This document shows positions 34,079-40,995 of a stretch of 64,000 nt of DNA, piece after piece. A program made the translations under genes and the position numbers. Source of the DNA: Candidatus Zhuqueibacterota bacterium (GTDB taxonomy: Bacteria > BS750m-G25); assembly GCA_016783505.1 (NCBI GenBank), contig JADHWK010000006.1:1-64000 (forward strand), in the 5' to 3' direction. The first letter of the stretch is position 1, and every line of letters begins with the position of its first letter. A model generated the notes under the pieces. It saw nothing but the letters and a program-made list of their open reading frames with translations. It was not told where the DNA came from and searched no databases.

Positions 34079-34107
34079 AAGATATTAAAAGAAATCCACT
34101 TTGTCAA
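34079..34107 (-). promoter_or_regulatory. Sigma-70 promoter of mazG
   Basis: On the minus strand: TTGACA (34107-34102), 17-bp spacer, TATCTT (34084-34079), about 10 bp before the ATG of mazG, again nearly leaderless. Confidence 0.55.
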
Positions 34108-34117
34108 TAAAAAAGGG

Positions 34118-34146
34118 TTGTATTTTTGAATAAAATTTATTATTAT
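34118..34146 (+). promoter_or_regulatory. Sigma-70 promoter of the cohesin-like operon
   Basis: TTGTAT (34118-34123), 17-bp spacer, TATTAT (34141-34146), 40 bp before the TTG start at 34186. It diverges from the mazG promoter. Confidence 0.55.
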
Positions 34147-34185
34147 AAGAAATGTAGAAATATAGTTAAATTCAGGTTCCCTTAA

Positions 34186-35820
34186 TTGACCCTTAACAAA
34201 CTTTTTCAAACTCTGATAATTTTTATGATGGCGGAGTCCGTCTGGGCCCAGCTTCCCATCCCGCTGCGGATCGTCAACCGGAACCCTACCGTGGAGGAGG
34301 CCTCTTCAGGGGGAAAGCCGGCGGTGCCCGACACTAACTACTTCTTCCCCCATTACAGCGATGACCGCCATCGTTCCTCCTACGACCAACTGGTGGGGCA
34401 GGAGTTCTGGGCTGATGTGATGGTGGATACGGTGATTTCCTCTACCTATAAGGTGGCCTCCTGCAGCGTCAGGGTGGCCTGGAATTTAGCGGTCATTCGC
34501 CTTCAGGAGGTTCGGATCGGTGATATGTGGGGGTTTGGTGTGGATTCTGGCCTCACCTTTCAGGTCAACAGTCAGACCGTTTCCCAGGACAGTTTTCTTT
34601 TAGACCCTTTGGTTTCCCAGAACTCCCGGGCGGTGGAGGTGGAGTTAACCACCCCATCATCTGTAGGGCCGGACGGGGAGTCGTCCCTGTTTAAACTCCG
34701 ATTTCAGGTAGCGGCCCCCGGTGTATCCCCGATTGACATCACCGCTGCTGAAGTAAAAGATCAGTATGGGGTGCCGTTCACACTGTACTATATAACTTCT
34801 TCCGGCAGCAATGGCTGGGCCAAGTTCATTCTGGGCGATTTCGGCGGGGACCATAATGATTGGATTCCGGACTCCGAAGTGGATTACCGGGATCTTGTCC
34901 CCTTAGCCGTCAACTTTGGCCGCTCTATCGGGGATACGGCCCTTACCCTACCGGATGATTCCGTCTTCTGGCGGGGGAGGCTGGACATCGGACCTACCAG
35001 CACCGGTGGGGTTGACGGTATTCCCCAGCAAGACGGCCGCATTGATTTTGAGGATCTGGTCCTTTTCTCCATCAATTACGGACGTTCCTATCAGGGGACG
35101 TTCGACCAGAAAGGCATTCCCCATCCCAACCCCCAAGTGACCGTGCGCTGGCGAGGCTGGCCGGAGGAGGCCCCGGGGGATTCCTTCACCTGCGACCTGG
35201 TGGTCGAAAATATAGCCTCCTTGAAGGCCTTCCGGGTGGTGCTGGAATATGACTCCCGTGCCTTGGCTTTGGGATCGGTGGATGAGGGGCGTTGGTTGAA
35301 GGATGAAAGGAGAGTCTTTTTCCATTCTTCTAGAAAAACCGAAGGAGGGGTTGGCATTCTTGACCTTTCGGCAGCCTTATTAGAGGGTACCGCCTCCGGG
35401 GATGGGGAGCTGGTCCGGTTTTGTTTTCATTCCCGACCAGGACAAATTTTTAGTCCACCCCGGGTGGTGTTGGACCTCAGGGATGGGATTAATCGAAGGA
35501 TAAGCTATCGGTGGACATATGGGACCGGGGAAACCCTGGCCGGTGAATTTCGTCTCGGGTCCAATTACCCCAATCCGTTCAATGCCAACACTGCAATCCC
35601 ATTTGTCATTGACCAGGAAGGATCGGTGTCTTTGTCGGTAGTAAATTCAAAGGGACAGGTCATTTCCCCTTTGTTTAACGGTTTGAGGCAGCCCGGGATA
35701 TACCAGGTCATCTGGGATGCTACCGACGGGGATGGCCTTAAGGTGGCCAGCGGCCCCTATTTTATCCTGCTGGAACAGGGTCCCCGGAGGGCGGTCAGAA
35801 GGGTACTGATTTTGAGATGA
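34186..35820 (+). CDS. Exported cohesin/dockerin-like protein with T9SS sorting domain
   Basis: 544 residues. Signal peptide (LFQTLIIFMMAESVWAQ) after a TTG start. Two beta-sandwich stretches of cohesin type (VSVRVAWNLAVIRLQEVRI near 90; DLVVENIASLKAFRVVLEYDS near 350), and between them two dockerin-like loops, SEVDYRDLVPLAVNFGRS and GRIDFEDLVLFSINYGRS, each with a D-x-D-x-x-D-L pattern suited to Ca2+ binding. The end is a sorting domain (FRLGSNYPNPFNANTAIPF...RRVLILR). It probably builds a surface assembly through cohesin-dockerin-like contacts; the partner may be the next protein. Two genes follow that seem to belong with it. Confidence 0.75.
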   Translation: MTLNKLFQTLIIFMMAESVWAQLPIPLRIVNRNPTVEEASSGGKPAVPDTNYFFPHYSDDRHRSSYDQLVGQEFWADVMVDTVISSTYKVASCSVRVAWNLAVIRLQEVRIGDMWGFGVDSGLTFQVNSQTVSQDSFLLDPLVSQNSRAVEVELTTPSSVGPDGESSLFKLRFQVAAPGVSPIDITAAEVKDQYGVPFTLYYITSSGSNGWAKFILGDFGGDHNDWIPDSEVDYRDLVPLAVNFGRSIGDTALTLPDDSVFWRGRLDIGPTSTGGVDGIPQQDGRIDFEDLVLFSINYGRSYQGTFDQKGIPHPNPQVTVRWRGWPEEAPGDSFTCDLVVENIASLKAFRVVLEYDSRALALGSVDEGRWLKDERRVFFHSSRKTEGGVGILDLSAALLEGTASGDGELVRFCFHSRPGQIFSPPRVVLDLRDGINRRISYRWTYGTGETLAGEFRLGSNYPNPFNANTAIPFVIDQEGSVSLSVVNSKGQVISPLFNGLRQPGIYQVIWDATDGDGLKVASGPYFILLEQGPRRAVRRVLILR

Positions 35821-35850
35821 ACCTAAATCCGGGAAGTGAACACTGAAAAA

Positions 35851-35980
35851 TACTGAATTGTTGATTGTTAATTGTCAATTGTTAAAACCCAGACTCCAGC
35901 ATCAATCAGCAATCAGCAATTAGCAATCATTTCAGTATCATTTCCCAAGATCGTTCCGACAGTGTTTTCCGAATCTGGTA
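35851..35980. repeat. Dispersed stuttering repeat, copy 2
   Basis: Starts tactgaattgttgattgtta and continues through ccagcatcaatcagcaatc to tttccgaatctggta. Closely matches 23164-23279; the shared core is about 80 bp. It separates two genes of the cohesin-like set. Confidence 0.78.
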
Positions 35981-35996
35981 TGAACAGGCAGCGATT

Positions 35997-37070
35997 ATGA
36001 GAAGCAGTTCCTTTCTGTTGATTTTTTTGGTGGGCTCGACCCTAAGGGCCCAGCCCGTAGGGGTTCGCTTTGACCCATCCCGGTTAACTACCAACGTGGC
36101 CGTCGGGGACAGCTTTCGCTTGGCGGTAGTCCTGAACAGCACGGCTACTTTTGTGCGGGGGACACATCTGAAGATAGAATTCAGTGACACCGTTCTGACC
36201 CCCGGAAGGGTTGATCTGGGAACATTATTCACCCAGACCAGTGCCGCATACTTCTTTGATTACCACACTGATACCCGGGATTCATCCCTGGTCTTGGATG
36301 CGGCGGTATTAGGCTACGGCCGATACTTTAACGGTCCCGGGGTCTTATTCTGGATTAGTTTCCATGCATTAGGTGTCGGAGACATTCAGTTAATTATTAC
36401 TGAACTGAATTTATTTGATGTGGATGGTGATTCTGTAGAAGCTGAAGGCTTCGCTGGTTATGTAAAAGTGGCCCAGAGCGATGAGTGGCCCCCGGGACCG
36501 GTGACCCATTTTACTGCCACTGCCGGGCGGGACGGACATATTTTCTTAAGCTGGCATAACCCGGACGATTTTGATTTTCGTGAGACGATGATCCGGCGAA
36601 AGGTGGGGGAATTTCCAAACAGCCATACTGACGGGGACATCGTTTACGCCGGTCCGGCAGAGGGCTTTCACGATACCAGGCTGCAGCAGGGGATAACCTT
36701 TTACTATCAGGCATATAGTTATGACGATGAGATTCCGCCCAATTATTCTTCAGGGGTTGGGGACACGGCGACCACTCAGTTCCTGGGAACCTACGCCGCC
36801 CCCAATCCCTTTAATCCGGACCGGGAGACGGTCAAAATTGCCTTTATGTTAGAGGAGGACGCCCGGCTAACCATAGAGATTTTCGATGCTTTCGGACGCC
36901 GAGTTATTACCTTGATAGAGGATGAATTCATATGGGCCCGGGAACAAAACCAGGTGTTTTGGGATGGAGAGAATCAGAGGGGAGATCAGGTGGCCAACGG
37001 CGTGTATATCTATCGGTTAAGAACAAATAGGGGTTACAAAAGAATAGGGAAAATTGGTGTTGTGCGCTAA
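35997..37070 (+). CDS. Exported cohesin-like/Fn3 protein with T9SS-type C-terminus
   Basis: 357 residues. Signal peptide (MRSSSFLLIFLVGSTLRAQ), a cohesin-like beta sandwich to about residue 150 (VAVGDSFRLAVVLNSTATF, LKIEFSDTVLTPGRVDLG), an Fn3-like module (VTHFTATAGRDGHIFLSWHNPDDFDF), and a C-terminal FlgD-Ig/sorting module beginning TYAAPNPFNPDRETVKIAFML and ending KRIGKIGVVR. The ATG at 35998-ish follows the repeat copy; no strong ribosome site is visible. Paired in order with the preceding dockerin-like protein, it may be its partner (inference). Confidence 0.75.
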   Translation: MRSSSFLLIFLVGSTLRAQPVGVRFDPSRLTTNVAVGDSFRLAVVLNSTATFVRGTHLKIEFSDTVLTPGRVDLGTLFTQTSAAYFFDYHTDTRDSSLVLDAAVLGYGRYFNGPGVLFWISFHALGVGDIQLIITELNLFDVDGDSVEAEGFAGYVKVAQSDEWPPGPVTHFTATAGRDGHIFLSWHNPDDFDFRETMIRRKVGEFPNSHTDGDIVYAGPAEGFHDTRLQQGITFYYQAYSYDDEIPPNYSSGVGDTATTQFLGTYAAPNPFNPDRETVKIAFMLEEDARLTIEIFDAFGRRVITLIEDEFIWAREQNQVFWDGENQRGDQVANGVYIYRLRTNRGYKRIGKIGVVR

Positions 37071-38007
37071 ATGGGCAATTCGTAAATTGCCCCTGCGTCT
37101 TTTTATCATAGCCTTTGGGGTTGGGGGGTTACAACCGGTTTTTGGTGGAGATAAAGGGGACGGAGGCTATGCCGGGGGATTTTTGCGGTTCGGGGTGGGG
37201 GCCCGAGCCCTGGGAATGGGTAACGCCTTTGTTGCCGTGGCCGATGACCCCACCTCCTGCTACTGGAACCCGGCCGGGCTAACTCGGGTGGGGGGAATCG
37301 GTTTCACCACCTCCACTATCCTGATGTCCCTGGGGAGGAGGCTGGATTACATCGGATTGGTTCGACCCATTACCCATCTGCGGGCTATTGGGGTGGGCTT
37401 TGTGAACTTTGGCCTAGGGGATATCGAGGGGCGGGATCAGTATGGACTTCCTACCCAAAAGTTCAGCTTTCGGGAAAGCGCCCTTTTGGTCTCTTATGGA
37501 TTTATCCTGCGGGAAGGACTGGGGGTTGGTCTTACCGGGAAGCTCTTAAACAGCAGCTTGGCTAATTATCGAGCCTATGGGGCGGGTGTGGATGTGGGGC
37601 TCTTATGGAAACCCATTACCTCGGCGACAGTGGGTGTGGTGGCCCAGGATGTCTACACCTATCTGAAATGGGACACACCGGCCAGCCATGGGGAGCGGTT
37701 TCCTATCCACTTCAAGGTGGCCTTTTCCAACGCCGTTTTGGACAGCGCCCTTCAATTTTCTATTGCTTATGATAAAAACATAGAACAGGCTCCGGGCCGC
37801 CATCTGGGAATAGAATATTGGTTTCAGAAAACGATTGGGTTTCGCATAGGTAGGGAGGGAAATGATACCGTCTTTGGCCTGGGAATAATCTACCGTACCT
37901 TTCACTTTGATTACGGCTTTCGGCCTGATTCCATGGGTGAGGGCGGGGTGCATGCCCTGGATGTTGGATTCCGTTTGCCAGGCCGATTGATAAGGCTTTC
38001 GCCTTAG
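37054..38007 (+). CDS. PorV/PorQ-like outer-membrane protein
   Basis: Up to 317 residues; the frame overlaps the previous gene's end by 17 bp. The mature part opens GGFLRFGVGARALGMGNAFVAVADDPTSCYWNPAGLTRVGG, the PorV/UPF0164 pattern, and ends in barrel strands (VHALDVGFRLPG). PorV-type proteins shuttle sorted cargo at the type IX secretion site, which fits two upstream sorted proteins. The start is uncertain (TTG 37054, GTG 37057 or TTG 37060). The n-region of the signal peptide, KWAIRKLPLR, is encoded by a REP-like palindrome (37071-37095). Confidence 0.82.
   Translation: MVLCAKWAIRKLPLRLFIIAFGVGGLQPVFGGDKGDGGYAGGFLRFGVGARALGMGNAFVAVADDPTSCYWNPAGLTRVGGIGFTTSTILMSLGRRLDYIGLVRPITHLRAIGVGFVNFGLGDIEGRDQYGLPTQKFSFRESALLVSYGFILREGLGVGLTGKLLNSSLANYRAYGAGVDVGLLWKPITSATVGVVAQDVYTYLKWDTPASHGERFPIHFKVAFSNAVLDSALQFSIAYDKNIEQAPGRHLGIEYWFQKTIGFRIGREGNDTVFGLGIIYRTFHFDYGFRPDSMGEGGVHALDVGFRLPGRLIRLSP
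37071..37095. repeat. REP-like palindrome forming a signal-peptide n-region
   Basis: ATGGGCAATTCGTAAATTGCCC-type stem; GGGCAATTCGTAAATTGCCC matches the RAYT-internal palindrome (GGGGCAATTC-GT-GAATTGCCCC) with one mismatch. It sits across the stop of the previous gene and the start of the PorV-like gene. Confidence 0.75.
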
Positions 38008-38015
38008 AATTTTTC

Positions 38016-38044
38016 TTGACTATTTCCTTTGAATTTATTACATT
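38016..38044 (+). promoter_or_regulatory. Sigma-70 promoter of the DUF3098-like/tRNA-Val unit
   Basis: TTGACT (38016-38021), 17-bp spacer, TACATT (38039-38044), 25 bp before the ATG at 38069. Confidence 0.6.
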
Positions 38045-38068
38045 TCATATTGTAAAAAAGGATGAATC

Positions 38069-38332
38069 ATGGCAAAAGGAATCCGGGGGGGAAAGCGAAG
38101 GGTCATAAAAGAGCAGAAACTGCTCGGTTTCGTGGGACGGGAAAATTATCTCTTTTTTCTGGGGGGTGTTGGGGTCCTAATCTTGGGGTTTATCTTTCTC
38201 TCTATTGGACCTTGGGACAGTTTTTGGTCATTAACGCTGGCCCCCATCCTGTTGATCATCGGTTATATCATTTTGATTCCCCTGTCCATTCTCTACAAAA
38301 AAAAGAAGGGGGGAGACAATCCGGGCGGTTAG
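38069..38332 (+). CDS. Small two-TM protein, DUF3098-like
   Basis: 87 residues. The pattern LLGFVGRENYLFFLGGVGVLILGFIFLSIG, then SLTLAPILLIIGYIILIPLSILY, resembles DUF3098: a basic Arg-Glu-Asn-Tyr start to TM1, a short loop and the L-APIL- motif in TM2. Function unknown. Its last three codons and TAG stop (38323-38332) lie inside the 5' end of tRNA-Val, so both must come from one transcript. ATG 38069 follows aaaaaggatgaatc. Confidence 0.7.
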   Translation: MAKGIRGGKRRVIKEQKLLGFVGRENYLFFLGGVGVLILGFIFLSIGPWDSFWSLTLAPILLIIGYIILIPLSILYKKKKGGDNPGG

Positions 38333-38397
38333 CTCAGTTGGTTTAGAGTGTCTGCCTTACAAGCAGAAAGTCGGCAGTTCGAATCTGCCACCGCCCA
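38323..38397 (+). tRNA. tRNA-Val (TAC)
   Basis: 75 nt. Acceptor stem GGGCGGT/ACCGCCC, D-loop AGTTGGTTT, anticodon loop CTTACAA (TAC), T-loop TTCGAAT and discriminator A. All four stems pair. It starts within the stop region of the upstream small gene, so it is processed from that message. Confidence 0.95.
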
Positions 38398-38416
38398 CAG
38401 AAAGTTAAAATGTTTG

Positions 38417-38445
38417 TTGACAAAGCCGCGAATTTTTCGTAAATT
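38417..38445 (+). promoter_or_regulatory. Sigma-70 promoter of the tRNA-Asp/GIY-YIG unit
   Basis: TTGACA (38417-38422), 17-bp spacer, TAAATT (38440-38445), 33 bp before the first tRNA-Asp copy. It is the only good promoter visible between tRNA-Val and the intact tRNA-Asp at 38793. Confidence 0.65.
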
Positions 38446-38477
38446 TAAATAGGTTATTTACTGAAAGTTTTTTTTAG

Positions 38478-38546
38478 GGGGTCGTAGTTCAGTTGGCTAG
38501 AACGCCGGTCTGTCATCCCGATGGTTCGGGACGAGTTCGAGTCTCG
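38478..38546 (+). pseudogene. Broken tRNA-Asp, copy 1 (palindrome in anticodon/variable region, no 3' acceptor strand)
   Basis: Identical to intact tRNA-Asp through the D-arm and to the anticodon GTC, then cccgatggttcggga replaces the 3' anticodon stem and variable loop. The T-arm is present, but the 3' acceptor strand (CGGCCCC) is missing and the sequence turns into tggatgcctgATG of the GIY-YIG gene. It cannot fold as a functional tRNA. Confidence 0.8.
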
Positions 38547-38557
38547 GTGGATGCCTG

Positions 38558-38815
38558 ATGTTTTATGTGTATTTATTGCAGAGTGAAAAAGATGGTTCTT
38601 TCTACATTGGATATACCTCAAATTTAGAACTCAGAATAAAGGAACACAATAATGGGAAAGGACGTTACACCAACAAGAAAACACCATGGTCATTGGTTTA
38701 TGTGGAAAGATTTGCGATAAAAAGCGATGCTTTAAGACGGGAGAGATTTTTAAAAAGGCAGAAAAATAGGGCTTTTTATGAAAAGTTGATACGGGGTCGT
38801 AGTTCAGTTGGCTAG
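38558..38815 (+). CDS. GIY-YIG nuclease domain protein between two tRNA-Asp copies
   Basis: 85 residues: FYVYLLQS...SFYIGYTSNLELRIKEHNNGK is the GIY-YIG core with the conserved Arg; the catalytic Glu is in ALRRERFLKRQK. It starts 12 bp after the truncated tRNA-Asp (38478-38546), and its stop TAG (38813-38815) lies inside the D-loop of the intact tRNA-Asp at 38793. The last residues (GRSSVG) are translated tRNA sequence. Single-domain GIY-YIG proteins of this size are related to homing nucleases and to UvrC. The layout fits a nuclease that cuts and duplicates tRNA-Asp; that is inference. Confidence 0.85.
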   Translation: MFYVYLLQSEKDGSFYIGYTSNLELRIKEHNNGKGRYTNKKTPWSLVYVERFAIKSDALRRERFLKRQKNRAFYEKLIRGRSSVG

Positions 38816-38866
38816 AACGCCGGCCTGTCACGCCGGAGGTCGCGAGTTCGAGTCTCGTCGGCCCCG
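38793..38866 (+). tRNA. tRNA-Asp (GTC), intact copy
   Basis: 74 nt. Acceptor GGGGTCG/CGGCCCC, D-arm GTTC/GAAC, anticodon arm CCGGC-CTGTCAC-GCCGG with anticodon GTC, T-arm GCGAG-TTCGAGT-CTCGT (4-5 pairs) and discriminator G. Three other tRNA-Asp-like sequences nearby are broken. It has no promoter of its own in the 20 bp before it, which is coding sequence of the GIY-YIG gene. Confidence 0.95.
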
Positions 38867-38870
38867 CCCG

Positions 38871-38924
38871 AAATAGCCTCCTCAAGTTCTTAAGAAAAAT
38901 AACTTGACCGGAGGCTATTTTTTG
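38871..38924 (+). terminator. Terminator after intact tRNA-Asp
   Basis: AAATAGCCTCC and GGAGGCTATTT pair, with an inner stem TCAAGTT/AACTTGA, followed by a T-run (38918-38923). Confidence 0.75.
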
Positions 38925-39012
38925 AGACTTCCGACAAATACTAGGTTTGGTTTCTGATGTAAAAAATTCTTGATCTGGTTAAACAGTTATTTGCCGAAGG
39001 TTTTTTTATTGG

Positions 39013-39090
39013 GGGGTCGTAGTTCAGTTGGCTAGAACGCCGGTCTGTCATCCCGATGGTTCGGGACGAGTTCGGGTCTCGTCGGCCCTC
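39013..39090 (+). pseudogene. Broken tRNA-Asp, copy 3 (left edge of island)
   Basis: Same palindrome-bearing form as copy 1 (ctgtcatcccgatggttcgggacgag), but with a full-length 3' strand CGGCCCT; the anticodon stem cannot form. Upstream, ttatttgccgaaggttttttta resembles the sequence before copy 1. It is one of a pair of direct repeats with 43494-43571. Confidence 0.8.
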
Positions 39091-39099
39091 CGAATGCCA

Positions 39100-39480
39100 A
39101 AAGGCTTTCCCTCTTCATCCAACCTATCGAAAAAGTCTACCAAGCTACACACACCACCATCCCCATAGCTACGCCCCGCTTAAACGGATCAACGTAAAAC
39201 TTCCACGGTCGCATTGAAGATGAACTCTGTACCACCGAAACCTTTACCTATGAAAAAGAACTTCTGGATAAAATAATAAGCTATATGCTGTTCTATCACT
39301 TCAAACGCCCACACCAAGGCCTCAGCAATAACAACGGGCGTCCCTCTACATTATACCTTTACATCAAAACTAAACTACCTAATGCAACACCATCCTTGAC
39401 ATTCCTACCGCCAATCATCTTGGATCGGATCCCAATCAGTCGGGCGCATGACCGATCCACCCAAAACAACTGCTCCAACA
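39100..39480 (+). pseudogene. Remnant of an integrase-core (DDE) transposase
   Basis: A frame read with a TAA inside it gives IATPRLNGS, FHGRIEDELC and the C-terminal YHFKRPHQGLSNNNGRPSTLYLY. The order NG, then H-GRIE-EL, then R-PHQGL is that of IS3/IS481-type integrase-core transposases. Only the C-terminal ~90 residues remain. A palindrome (atcagtcgggcgcatgaccgat) follows at about 39436-39458. It marks a mobile-element insertion at the left edge of the island. Confidence 0.65.
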
Positions 39481-39543
39481 AACACGCCCCACTAATAGTG
39501 GGGAGGTCTTATCCATTGAGGTCAATATTACTTAATTTTTTAC

Positions 39544-39572
39544 TTGACTTTCAACAAATTAATTATTATATT
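39544..39572 (+). promoter_or_regulatory. Sigma-70 promoter of the island operon
   Basis: TTGACT (39544-39549), 17-bp spacer, TATATT (39567-39572); both hexamers are near-consensus. Confidence 0.7.
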
Positions 39573-39577
39573 TAGGA

Positions 39578-39593
39578 GTATGTACGTACATAC
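39578..39593. promoter_or_regulatory. Perfect palindrome GTATGTACGTACATAC at the transcription start
   Basis: A 16-bp perfect palindrome begins six bases after the -10 of the island promoter, a classic repressor position. A related word on the other strand (gtaagtatgtatatg) lies near the right end of the island at about 43352. No regulator gene is seen within the island. Confidence 0.55.
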
Positions 39594-39616
39594 ATACTTC
39601 TAAAATTGTAACCTCT

Positions 39617-40537
39617 ATGATCAAGATAACTAAAACAATCAAGATTTCAATACGCCAGGAAGAGTGGATCAAATCTAAAAAGATTAACTTTTCAGAGTGG
39701 GTAAGACAGAAATTAGATGCAGAAATTGATCAACAACTCAAATTGGGAAATAAAGACAGATTCAAGGCTGTTATATTAGCTGCTGGCAAAGATACTAACC
39801 TTTTTCCGCTCACTGAAGATATACCCAAAGCTCTACTTGATGTCAAGGGAAAAACTATCCTCCAGCGACAGATTGAAATGCTTAGGATGATCGGGATAAA
39901 TGATATTGCAGTCGTGCGAGGTTACAAAAAGGATCAGATAAACTTCCCTAATCTGGAGTACTTTGATAATGATGATTATGAAAATACAGGAATTTTAGTT
40001 TCTTTATTTCTTGCCAGGAAATTTATGGATGGAGATATGGTAGTTTTGTACGGTGACATTCTTTTTGAAATAGGCATACTAAAAAGACTAATAGAAACAC
40101 GATACAACACTACTCTAGTTGTTGATAGAGGTTGGAAAAGGCGCTATCAGGTTAGTCATGAAGAGCATCCTTCTGCTCCTGAGTTGACTACCCTATCTGA
40201 CAAAGAGCGGGAGATTGAAATTAGTTCAGTTGGCGTCGGTTTACCTGAAACTAATTCAACATCTGAATTTATCGGGTTAGCTAAATTATCAACCAGTGCC
40301 TGTTCAGTTCTCAAGGATCTTTATGAAAAAGTTTATTGTGTAAATAAGGATAAGAAATTTTACCAGACTGAACATATTAGAAATGCATCCTTCGTCGACT
40401 TTATTCAAGAATTGATAAATCGGGGAGAAAAAGTGTCTGCTTTAGAAATTTGGCGGAAATGGATAGATGTAGACACGTTTGAAGACTACAGAAATGCATG
40501 GAAACTTTTAGACGAAATAACTGGGAGCGAAAAATGA
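39617..40537 (+). CDS. LicC/PntC-like sugar- or phospho-alcohol nucleotidyltransferase
   Basis: 306 residues. About 33 N-terminal residues look like a short helical/RHH-like leader (ISIRQEEWIKSKKINFSEWVRQKLD). Then the nucleotidyltransferase signature FKAVILAAGKDTNLFPLTED, PKALLDVKGKTIL; DGDMVVLYGDILFE supplies the metal-binding Asp. This is the fold of CTP:phosphocholine cytidylyltransferase (LicC) and phosphonate nucleotidyltransferases (PntC). The substrate cannot be read. ATG of the next gene overlaps its stop (ATGA). Sequence is much more AT-rich than the flanks. First gene after the promoter and palindrome. Confidence 0.78.
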   Translation: MIKITKTIKISIRQEEWIKSKKINFSEWVRQKLDAEIDQQLKLGNKDRFKAVILAAGKDTNLFPLTEDIPKALLDVKGKTILQRQIEMLRMIGINDIAVVRGYKKDQINFPNLEYFDNDDYENTGILVSLFLARKFMDGDMVVLYGDILFEIGILKRLIETRYNTTLVVDRGWKRRYQVSHEEHPSAPELTTLSDKEREIEISSVGVGLPETNSTSEFIGLAKLSTSACSVLKDLYEKVYCVNKDKKFYQTEHIRNASFVDFIQELINRGEKVSALEIWRKWIDVDTFEDYRNAWKLLDEITGSEK

Positions 40538-40962
40538 GAATTGTTTATTCATATTATGTGTTAGATATTGTTCATAGAGGGCATTTGTTAATGATGAAAA
40601 ACGCCAAAGCAATAGCCGGAGTGGATGGTAAGTTAATAGTGGGAATTCTTACCGATGAGGCAGTTTTGGAAAAAAAGCCAAATAAACCGACACTATCATT
40701 TGAGGAAAGAATTGAACTGGCGAGTGCAATAAAATATGTGGATGTTGCAGTCGCACAAGAAACTTATTCACCATTGCCCAATGTTATGAGAATTAAACCT
40801 GATATATTGATGGAAAGTGCAAGTCATGATGAAGAAGAAATTGAAAAGGCAAGGGAATATATGGCGAGTATTAAAGGCAAAGTTATTGTCATTCCATACT
40901 TTCCCTCACAATCATCAACCGAAATAAAAAACATCATAGTTGAAAATAGTAAAAGAGAATAG
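40534..40962 (+). CDS. TagD-like cytidylyltransferase
   Basis: 142 residues. YYVLDIVHRGHLLMMKNAK contains the HxGH motif, KLIVGILTDEAVLEKKPNKP is the typical strand-loop, and SQSSTEIKNII corresponds to the ISTTxIK signature of the glycerol-3-phosphate/ethanolamine-phosphate cytidylyltransferase superfamily. Similar domains precede phosphoenolpyruvate mutase in phosphonate pathways. The ATG at 40534 is chosen because it overlaps the previous stop by ATGA and follows GGGAGCG. Together with the preceding protein it suggests two CTP-dependent activation steps. Confidence 0.8.
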   Translation: MRIVYSYYVLDIVHRGHLLMMKNAKAIAGVDGKLIVGILTDEAVLEKKPNKPTLSFEERIELASAIKYVDVAVAQETYSPLPNVMRIKPDILMESASHDEEEIEKAREYMASIKGKVIVIPYFPSQSSTEIKNIIVENSKRE

Positions 40963-40995
40963 TACGGGATTACACAATATTAACAGGAGTGGAAA

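Noticed and set aside
39013-39090. Broken tRNA-Asp as a tRNA with a long variable arm
   Set aside because: The anticodon stem cannot form more than three pairs once the palindrome is paired, and class I tRNA-Asp has no long arm.
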